The notes under the pieces are model-generated. The model was not told where the DNA came from, ran no database searches, and saw nothing but the letters and a program-made list of their open reading frames with translations. Below, one piece after another: positions 6,160 to 10,809 of a stretch of DNA of 10,809 nt. The position numbers and the translations under genes are program-made. The DNA is from Polyangiaceae bacterium (GTDB taxonomy: Bacteria > Myxococcota > Polyangia > Polyangiales > Polyangiaceae), in contig JAICTU010000317.1 of NCBI GenBank assembly GCA_025936205.1, positions 1 to 10,809 on the forward strand. Reading direction: 5' to 3'. Numbering within the stretch: position 1 is the first letter of the stretch; each line of letters begins with the position of its first letter.

Positions 6160-7542
6160 GTGGCTCACGATCGCGTGCAGGGAGCAGACCTACCCCGTCC
6201 TGGTGGGACCGGCTGGGAGGGGCGCGTCATCGATCGGCGCTATCGCATCGTGCGCCCGCTGGGAGCGGGGGCCATGGGCGCGGTGTACGTTGCGGAGCAC
6301 CTGACGCTGCACAAGTCCGTTGCGATCAAAGTGGTGCACGCGGAGCTGGCGGGCAATCGCGATCTGTTGGCACGCTTCGCGCGCGAGGCCATGGCCGGCT
6401 CGCGCATCGATCATCCGAGCGTGGTGGCGGCGCTCGACTACGGCGCACTGGAAGAGGGCGGCGCTTATCTGGTGATGCCGCTCGTGATGGGCGAGAATTT
6501 GACCGACGTGCTGAAGCAGCGCGGTCGCTTGCCCTGGGCGGAGGCCGCCGAGCTGGGCGCGCAGATCGCCGACGCGCTCGCCGCCGCCGCGGCGCAGGGC
6601 TTCGTGCACCGCGACCTGAAGCCGGACAACATCTTGATCGAGAAGCGCGAATCGGGCGCGCCGCTGGCGCGCGTGATCGACTTCGGCATCGCCAAGCTCT
6701 CCGAGCACCTGTCCGAATCGGGGCTGAAGGCGCCGGGCCCGGGCCAGCAGCTCACCAAGGAGGGGGCCATCATTGGCACTCCGGGCTACATGGCGCCCGA
6801 GCAAGCGCTGGGGCGGCCCGCAACGGCCGTCGCCGACCTGTACTCCCTGGGGGTCGTGTTGTGGGAGGCGCTGGTCGGCAAACCCCTGTGGCTGGGAGAC
6901 AGCATTCGCGCCATCCTGCGCGCGCAGCTGGAAAAGACGGCGCCCACCATTCGCGCCACGAATCCGCAGGCCAAGGTTCCCGCCGCGCTCGACGAGCTGG
7001 TGATGCGCATGATCTCGCGCAAGCCCGAAGAGCGCCCGGCGAGCGCGCTGGAGGTCCGCAACGAGCTGCAGAAGATCCTGCGCGGCGCGAGCGCGCCACC
7101 GAAGCCGGTGCGGGCGAGCTCCGGCGCGCGTCAGGTGTGGATGGTGTTGTTCAGCATGCTCGCGGCGGGCACGGTGCTGGGCAGCGTGATCGCGCTGGCG
7201 CCCTCCAAGAGCGAACCGGCCTCCGATCTTCAGCCCTCGATCCAGGCGTTGATCGAGAGCGCGGCGCCGGCCGCGCGCGAGGCCGCCGCCCAGCGCCTGT
7301 TGCAGCCGGGCGCCAGCCCGCCCGCCTATGCGAAGGAGCTGGCGCGGCTGGAGCTCGGGCGCAGTTGCACCGAGAAGCGCAGCGCGTTGCGAGCGGCGCT
7401 GGAGCTGCGTGACGAGCGCGTGACCCCCGCGTTGCGCCGCCTCTCGGCCGAGCCCGCGACGGGTTGCGGCCCGCGCAAGGACCAGGATTGTCTCGGTTGC
7501 TTGCGGCGCGAGCTGCGGGCGAGCCTCTCCCCGGGCCAGTAA
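6160..7542 (+). CDS. Membrane-anchored Hanks-type Ser/Thr protein kinase
   Basis: Signalling kinase, PknB-like, of 460 residues. The kinase domain (~28-307) has every catalytic element: glycine loop LGAGAMGAVY (34-43), Lys57 in VAIKVV, Glu76 of helix C, HRDLKPDN (150-157, catalytic Asp152), DFG (174-176), GTPGYMAPE (206-214) and DLYSLG (226-231). The activation segment carries several Ser/Thr. A single transmembrane helix at about 326-347 puts the last ~110 residues outside the cytoplasm. That tail is Ala/Leu-rich with a HEAT-like look (EKRSALRAALELRDERVTPALRRL) and four cysteines (403, 436, 444, 447) that could form disulphides or bind metal. GTG 6160 is the only reasonable start before the kinase domain besides GTG 6175, and neither has a Shine-Dalgarno. 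It is divergent from the molybdate operon; its substrate is unknown. Confidence 0.9.
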   Translation: MAHDRVQGADLPRPGGTGWEGRVIDRRYRIVRPLGAGAMGAVYVAEHLTLHKSVAIKVVHAELAGNRDLLARFAREAMAGSRIDHPSVVAALDYGALEEGGAYLVMPLVMGENLTDVLKQRGRLPWAEAAELGAQIADALAAAAAQGFVHRDLKPDNILIEKRESGAPLARVIDFGIAKLSEHLSESGLKAPGPGQQLTKEGAIIGTPGYMAPEQALGRPATAVADLYSLGVVLWEALVGKPLWLGDSIRAILRAQLEKTAPTIRATNPQAKVPAALDELVMRMISRKPEERPASALEVRNELQKILRGASAPPKPVRASSGARQVWMVLFSMLAAGTVLGSVIALAPSKSEPASDLQPSIQALIESAAPAAREAAAQRLLQPGASPPAYAKELARLELGRSCTEKRSALRAALELRDERVTPALRRLSAEPATGCGPRKDQDCLGCLRRELRASLSPGQ

Positions 7543-7552
7543 CTCATAATTC

Positions 7553-7574
7553 ACGTCGCGAGCGCGCCCGACGT
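7553..7574. terminator. Weak hairpin between convergent genes
   Basis: ACGTCG (7553-7558) and CGACGT (7569-7574) can pair around a 10-base loop, followed by only TTC on the plus strand and an AT-rich stretch on the minus strand. It sits in the 40-base gap between the converging kinase and HAD genes, which is the right place for a shared terminator, but the stem is short. Confidence 0.25.
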
Positions 7575-7582
7575 TTCTGGCT

Positions 7583-8422
7583 TCAGGGCGAAGCGATCAA
7601 CGCAGCGATCGCCTCGGCGATGCCGCCGCCCGCGCGCGAGGTGGAGCGTAGCACGTCGGTTGCGGCGCCCTGTACGACAGGCGGCGCGTGGCCCATCGCG
7701 AAGGAGCGACCGGCGTAGCGAAACATGCCCAGATCGTTCAGCCAGTCGCCGACGGCGGCGACGCGGGTGCGCGCTAGCCCGAGCTCTCGCGCGAGGCGCT
7801 CGAGCATCTGCCCCTTGTCGCAGCCGCGGGGCAGCGAGCGCACCGCCCACACGGGCGTGCCGAACAGGCTGAAGTGCACCGTGTCGAGCTCGCCGACATG
7901 AGCGCCGTGCAGGTGCTCGGACACGCGCAGCACCCACTCTTCGCCGCCGATGCCGACCGTCATCGCCACGCTCTCGGGCTCGCGCCAGGCGACGGCTGCA
8001 GCCAGAGAGCCGTGCACGACCAGATTCGGCGTCCACGTTTCGACGATGGCTCGGTGCTGCTCGCCCGAGGGCTCGCAGTGGATGCTGTCGGCCAGGAACA
8101 CGTACGGCACGAGTCCGTGACTCCTGATGGCCTCGACGGCGTGCGCCGCGCGCTCGGCGACGATCGCGCGGCGCTGGAGCAACGTGCCCAGGACCGGATC
8201 GACGAGCACGGCACCATCGGCGCAGACGAGCGGCGTGGTGAGCCCGAGCTCGCGTGCGACGGGGAGCGCGCCCGTCGTCAGCCGGCCGGTAGCGATCGTC
8301 ACGGCGATACCGTGGGCGGACGCTGCTCGGATGGCCTCGGCGTCTTCCGGGGCGATGGTTTTGTCGTCTCGCAGCAGGGTGCCGTCCATGTCGACGGCGA
8401 GCAGAAAACGCGGCGCTGGCAT
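7583..8422 (-). CDS. Cof-type HAD-superfamily hydrolase
   Basis: Magnesium-dependent phosphatase of the Cof/YidA group (HAD subfamily IIB), likely acting on small phosphorylated metabolites in the cytoplasm. All four HAD motifs are present in 279 residues: I, VDMDGTLL with nucleophile Asp11 and acid Asp13; II, TIATGR with Thr45; III, Lys203 in [21 protein letters not shown] with Asp226, Asn229 and Asp230. The ~110-residue segment between motifs II and III is the C2 cap domain. Length is normal for the family. Start ATG 8422 gives the usual short lead-in to motif I. No Shine-Dalgarno is visible, and a terminator-like hairpin ends about seven bases upstream. Substrate cannot be told from sequence. 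It converges with the kinase and is not obviously in an operon. Confidence 0.88.
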   Translation of the reverse strand: MPAPRFLLAVDMDGTLLRDDKTIAPEDAEAIRAASAHGIAVTIATGRLTTGALPVARELGLTTPLVCADGAVLVDPVLGTLLQRRAIVAERAAHAVEAIRSHGLVPYVFLADSIHCEPSGEQHRAIVETWTPNLVVHGSLAAAVAWREPESVAMTVGIGGEEWVLRVSEHLHGAHVGELDTVHFSLFGTPVWAVRSLPRGCDKGQMLERLARELGLARTRVAAVGDWLNDLGMFRYAGRSFAMGHAPPVVQGAATDVLRSTSRAGGGIAEAIAALIASP

Positions 8423-8428
8423 GATGGA

Positions 8429-8449
8429 ATAAAAGCCGGCAGGCGCCGG
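8429..8449 (-). terminator. Intrinsic-terminator-like hairpin on the minus strand
   Basis: On the minus strand, CCGGC (8449-8445), loop GCCT, GCCGG (8440-8436), then C and TTTTATT (8434-8429). The stem is short but GC-only and is followed by a T-rich run, unusual in this DNA. It would end minus-strand transcription coming from the transglutaminase-like remnant, just before the HAD gene start. Confidence 0.5.
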
Positions 8450-8458
8450 GACGTCAGC

Positions 8459-8631
8459 TTAGTCGGCAGGGGCAGAATGCGCAAGCAAGCCAATTTCGCC
8501 CCGCGCGTGGCTGCCTGCGGCTCTTTCTGAGTGGCGTCGAAGGTGTACCAGCGGCCGCCGACGAACGCCTCGAACCAGGCATGCTGATCCATCGCAGCAG
8601 CGCGAGCGGGCGGGCGTCCCGGGCTGATCAC
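8459..8631 (-). pseudogene. Remnant of a transglutaminase-like (COG1305-type) gene
   Basis: The minus-strand frame near 8592-8518 reads [21 protein letters not shown], closely matching the His and Asp catalytic segments of bacterial transglutaminase-like proteins (HAWFEAYxGGRWxxFD). The upstream part that should carry the catalytic Cys, and the usual C-terminus after the Asp, are both missing. The frame just upstream (to about 8770) shows nothing recognisable, and downstream it runs meaninglessly into the HAD gene. Another minus frame ends at TAA 8461-8459, just before the terminator-like hairpin, so the original gene may have ended there after a frameshift. I read this as a broken gene fragment of about 25 recognisable residues. 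A functional small protein is very unlikely. Confidence 0.55.
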
Positions 8632-8761
8632 CGACTCGATCCAAAGTGCGCTCCGCGCGCCAGCAGGCGCGAAAGAGTGCGGGCGCTGATGAGTGGTGGC
8701 AGCGTCGTGAAGGATGCGCTGGTCGCGCCAGGAGGGCGATCCTACCAGACGCGAAGGTTGC

Positions 8762-9150
8762 TCACGGATCGAAGACGCCCTTCATCACCCTGATCTTGGG
8801 CCGCCGAACGAGGCGGCGCACTCTAGGGTCGTGCGACCTCACTATGTCGGCATGCTGCCTTTCGATAAAGTGGCTGAGGGCTGCTCGTTCCTTCCCCAGA
8901 GTCTCCAATAATTCGCTGGGCGGGCGTTCGATGCGGCGACAGTCGCGAAGAAAGGACCGAAGCCGGACAGCGGACAGCGCAGCCACGTTGGTGAAGACTA
9001 GATGCAGGTTTGCTTCCGGCGGCTCCGACTGGTCCAGTACGTACACGCCTTTGGTGTCCGAAGCATCGTAGGCCGTCTTCAGGGCATCAAAGCGTGCCGA
9101 TTGGTACGCCCAAACCCGTCGCTGCAGCTCGTCCAACACCCCCTCTTCGC
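8762..9150 (-). pseudogene. Orphan 3' end of an unidentified gene, fused to the IS66 remnant
   Basis: An open minus-strand frame of about 130 residues runs from the IS66 breakpoint to TGA at 8764-8762. It has a natural protein composition: GVYVLDQSEPPEANLHLVFTNV, AVRLRSFLRDCRRIERPPSELLETLG, and an Arg-rich end [19 protein letters not shown] recognise no family. The frame continues a few codons into DNA that is tnpC in another frame, so its true N-terminus has been lost or replaced. GTG at 9139-9137 or TTG at 9136-9134, after a purine run, could start a shortened product, but the simplest reading is the C-terminal part of a host gene cut by the event that truncated the IS. Base composition looks less GC-rich than the kinase and mod genes. 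Confidence 0.5.
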
Positions 9151-9702
9151 CGACATCGGGATGCCGAGATCGCGATAGGCCTTTTCGAGACGATGCTGAG
9201 GGTTGGAGTGCGCACACTTGTTGACGATCAGATGAGCGACGAAGCTCGGCGCGTAGCGCGTCTTGTCGCCCATGCGCTCAGGAGCTGGAGCGGTCTCGAT
9301 ACATCCGCACGAGCAGCGAACCGTCTCGCGCTCGTAGACGCGCTTGCGAAAGAATGGTTGCACGTACTCCCAGACGATGGACGACTTCGTGCCGATGCGG
9401 CGCCGCGTCCCGTTGCACTGGGGACAGGGTCGCTTGGCGACGGGCAATGGCGTGACTTCCGTTTCCACGCGAGCATCCCGCAGCGCCGCATTGTCCTTGC
9501 GCTTCTGGCGGGCTTCGTCGGGCGTGCGCTTGGTTTTGGGCAGCGGAGGAGGCCGCTTGCTGGTCAGCCTGCGCTCGCTCTTCTTCTCGAAAAGCCTGCG
9601 CTCCAGCGCAGCGAGCTTGTCCGTCAGCTCGGCGAGCTTTTGCTCTTGAGCCGCGGCGTACGCCCTCCAGCCGCAGTCGTGCTCGTCGTCGGGAGGGGCC
9701 AA
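9151..9702 (-). pseudogene. tnpC: IS66-family transposase TnpC, truncated before the catalytic domain
   Basis: N-terminal ~184 residues of the large IS66 transposase. It starts with a coiled coil (QEQKLAELTDKLAALERRLFEKKSERR), then a basic Pro/Lys region, the IS66 zinc-binding motif (CPQC, then CSCGC about 40 residues later), and the conserved segment RMGDKTRYAPSFVAHLIVNKCAHSNPQHRLEKAYRDLGIPMS. Family similarity stops at that point, at bases 9153-9151. The next codons (AKRGCWTSC) do not fit IS66, while a different frame continues as the orphan gene end. The whole DDE catalytic domain (about 300 residues) is therefore gone and the element cannot transpose by itself. TTG 9702 is the earliest possible start because an in-frame TAG lies at 9708-9706. 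It follows tnpB by 13 bases. Confidence 0.85.
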
Positions 9703-9715
9703 CGACTAGCTTTGA

Positions 9716-10120
9716 TCATACTCCGCTCAAAATGTCGATCCCCTGCGCATTTCGCGCGAGAGTTTTCTTGGCGCTGGGACGCCAGTGCTCGGGGCGACGC
9801 ACGGTACGGACGTCGATGCCATCGAGGATCATCGCGAGCTCGGTGGCATCGAGCTGCACCGAGCGTCCGTCCGTCGCGACCTTCGGCATTCGGAATCTGC
9901 CTTGCTCGAGGCGCTTGTAGTACAATACGAGCCCGCCCCGATCCCAGAAGAGGATCTTGCAGCGGTCGCGGCGTCGGCCGAAGAACACGAACAGATGGCC
10001 CTCGAACAGGTCCACCCCCCACTGTCCTTGTACGATGGCGCTCAGGCCATCGTGGCCGCGGCGCAGGTCTACCGGATCGACCGCGAGGTAGATCCGGACG
10101 CTGCCCGGCAGAGTCAGCAC
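9716..10120 (-). CDS. tnpB: IS66-family accessory protein TnpB (Orf2)
   Basis: Small IS66 accessory protein required for transposition in studied IS66 elements; molecular role unclear. The 134 residues carry the family core: VRIYLAVDPVDLRRGHDGLSAIVQ, DLFEGHLFVFFGRRRDRCKILFWDRGGLVLYYKRLEQGRF and a C-terminal TDGRSVQLDATELAMILDGIDV. The frame is intact and full length, unlike tnpA and tnpC beside it. It starts at GTG 10120, overlapping the tnpA stop by seven bases (GTGCTGA), the usual translational coupling in IS66. With TnpC lacking its catalytic domain it has no partner here. Confidence 0.9.
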   Translation of the reverse strand: MLTLPGSVRIYLAVDPVDLRRGHDGLSAIVQGQWGVDLFEGHLFVFFGRRRDRCKILFWDRGGLVLYYKRLEQGRFRMPKVATDGRSVQLDATELAMILDGIDVRTVRRPEHWRPSAKKTLARNAQGIDILSGV

Positions 10121-10423
10121 GCGGTCTTGCCGAGCGCGGTCAGCAGGGCCGTCACGTACGCGGGGCTGCAGGCCTCGGAGAAACTCACTCGAACCGCGCC
10201 GACCTGGGCATGCAGCAACGCTGGCTCAGCACCGAGCCGGACGGGCAGAAGCCGGGGGACTGCGCTGCGCTCGCTTCGACGCGCCTTGTACACGTGGTAC
10301 TTCAGGGGCGGACAGCGAGACACGATGCTTCAGCGCGACGTCGGAGTGGCGGACTCCTGGCGTCTCCGCCTCCGCCACGATGCTGGCCCAACGATCCGAC
10401 GTTTGCCTTGCCATGGCGCGCAT
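10114..10423 (-). pseudogene. tnpA: IS66-family TnpA (Orf1), frameshifted
   Basis: Small IS66 DNA-binding protein. The N-terminal half (MARQTSDRWASIVAEAETPGVRHSDVALKHRVSLSA) is open from ATG 10423, or the internal ATG 10414. The C-terminal half (LKYHVYKARR, then VGAVRVSFSEACSPAYVTALLTAL) is open in the next frame, ending at TGA 10116-10114. Joining the two halves gives a normal ~100-residue TnpA. The shift maps to the CCCC run on the minus strand (plus 10305-10308), where removing one C restores the frame. It could be a real decay mutation or a homopolymer error. Programmed frameshifting is not usual between these parts of IS66 tnpA. Confidence 0.8.
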
Positions 10424-10460
10424 GTTGGCAGGGCGGCCTTGGACCTCAAGCCGTCCATTC

Positions 10461-10472
10461 TGGGACGGTTAC
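10461..10472 (-). repeat. Putative IS66 terminal inverted repeat (tnpA side)
   Basis: GTAACCGTCCCA read on the minus strand from 10472. It marks the change from tnpA upstream sequence to the tyrosine recombinase reading frame, which becomes recognisable directly after it. The partner repeat is absent, so the call rests on position and the GTAA start. Confidence 0.45.
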
Positions 10473-10781
10473 TCTGCGGACACTGTGGGCCCGTGCAGCG
10501 ACGGGAATCGATCCTCGAATCGCGCAGAGTGTGGCACTGATCGTCAAGAAGTGGGCTCTGGAAGCCGGCTTCGACCCCGCCCCCCTCTCTGGGCACTCGC
10601 TGCGCGCCGGACTCGCCACGGCGGCGGCCAAAGCGGGCAGAGCGAGCGATCCATCATGAAGCAGACGGGCCACCGCTCGGTGAATGTCGTGCGCCGCTAC
10701 ATCCGCGACGCCGAGCTTTTCGACGACAACGCCGCCGCAGGTATTGGTCTCGGCTTCGTCCCGGTTGTTGCTGAAAGTTGA
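10473..10781 (+). pseudogene. Tyrosine recombinase (phage-type integrase), 3' remnant with frameshift
   Basis: C-terminal catalytic part of a site-specific recombinase. From 10474 the frame reads IAQSVALIVKKWALEAGFDPAPLSGHSLRAGLATAAAKAG, containing box II His-x-x-Arg (GHSLR). The protein then continues in another frame as SERSIMKQTGHRSVNVVRRYIRD, with the conserved Gly-His and the nucleophile Tyr, ending in ELFDDNAAAGIGL and TGA at 10779-10781. The frames join near 10637-10645, where one missing base (deletion) explains the shift. The N-terminal DNA-binding domain and the first catalytic Arg are absent, because the IS66 end abuts the remnant. No N-terminal half is visible on the other side of the IS in this window. 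Confidence 0.8.
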
Positions 10782-10809
10782 GGTGGCGGTTCCACCCGGC
10801 CCCGAGGAA
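10782..10809. other. Short hairpin after the recombinase remnant
   Basis: GGTGG (10782-10786) and CCACC (10792-10796) can pair around a 5-base loop. There is no T-run before the window ends. It might be part of an attachment site or a weak terminator; not enough sequence to say. Confidence 0.2.

Larger units (their letters stand above)
9151..10472 (-). mobile_element. Truncated IS66-family insertion sequence
   Basis: Contains tnpA, tnpB and the first third of tnpC in the normal IS66 order. The tnpA-side end is placed at 10472, where the minus strand begins GTAACCGTCCCA; many IS66 ends begin GTAA. The other end and more than a kilobase of tnpC are missing. I found no second copy of that end sequence between 8760 and 9160, and the element breaks at about 9150. 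About 1.3 kb of an expected ~2.5 kb remains. Confidence 0.8.

Noticed and set aside
5930..6160. Molybdenum-cofactor riboswitch in the operon leader
   Set aside because: The candidate start site leaves almost no leader, and the only strong hairpin is outside it. I could not match a Moco riboswitch pattern by eye.
6190..7554. Long minus-strand open frame opposite the kinase
   Set aside because: Low-complexity Arg/Gln/Ala composition, a mirror of the kinase codons; the kinase has all catalytic motifs.
10020..10450. Programmed frameshift in tnpA
   Set aside because: IS66 tnpA is normally a single frame, and tnpC and the recombinase nearby are also broken, so decay or a sequencing error is simpler.
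9010..10659. Long plus-strand open frame spanning the IS66 element
   Set aside because: Most of it is antisense to tnpA, tnpB and tnpC. Only its last ~60 codons (from 10474) are real, as the recombinase remnant.
1..10809. CRISPR array, tRNA, rRNA, or a known defence or toxin-antitoxin system
   Set aside because: No regularly spaced repeats, no tRNA-like cloverleaf and no matching protein families were seen on either strand.

Overview
The base composition is strongly GC-rich. The gene set (OmpH/Skp-type chaperone, Hanks-type Ser/Thr kinase with a transmembrane anchor, modABC importer with a lipoprotein binding protein) suggests a Gram-negative bacterium, most plausibly a myxobacterium (Myxococcota, perhaps Polyangiales). 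That placement is inferred from gene content, not from a search.

Layout. (1) 1-594 (+): OmpH/Skp periplasmic chaperone, probably cut at its 5' end by the window edge. (2) 595-875: non-coding, with an unusually large hairpin (675-734) and a separate perfect 10-bp palindrome (745-766). (3) 876-2168 (+): an unrecognised secreted/membrane protein with a signal peptide, a beta-type ectodomain and a hydrophobic C-terminus. (4) 5920-2245 (-): a compact four-gene molybdate-type operon. It encodes an XRE-HTH plus PBP-like regulator, then modA, modB and modC, with GTGA (modA/modB) and ATGA (modB/modC) stop/start overlaps. (5) 5930-6159: divergent intergenic region with a 13-bp-stem hairpin and -10-like elements facing each way. 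(6) 6160-7542 (+): membrane-anchored Ser/Thr protein kinase with a cysteine-containing tail, possibly translated from a leaderless GTG. (7) 7583-8422 (-): Cof-type HAD phosphatase, convergent with the kinase.

(8) 8430-10809 is a gene graveyard. It holds a terminator-like hairpin, a remnant of a transglutaminase-like gene, the orphan 3' end of an unidentified gene, a truncated IS66-family element and the 3' part of a tyrosine recombinase gene. The IS66 element has a frameshifted tnpA, an intact tnpB, and a tnpC cut off before its catalytic domain. The recombinase remnant starts right at the putative IS end and carries its own frameshift. This looks like the decayed edge of a mobile or genomic-island region.

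How the parts work together. The regulator probably senses molybdate or a related oxyanion through its PBP-like domain and controls its own operon: ModA captures the anion, ModB forms the channel, and ModC supplies ATP hydrolysis. The kinase is transcribed divergently, and nothing in the sequence proves a functional link. I found no CRISPR array, tRNA, rRNA or clear new defence system. The most notable items are the decayed IS66/integrase junctions, the large hairpin, the unidentified membrane protein and the possibly leaderless kinase.
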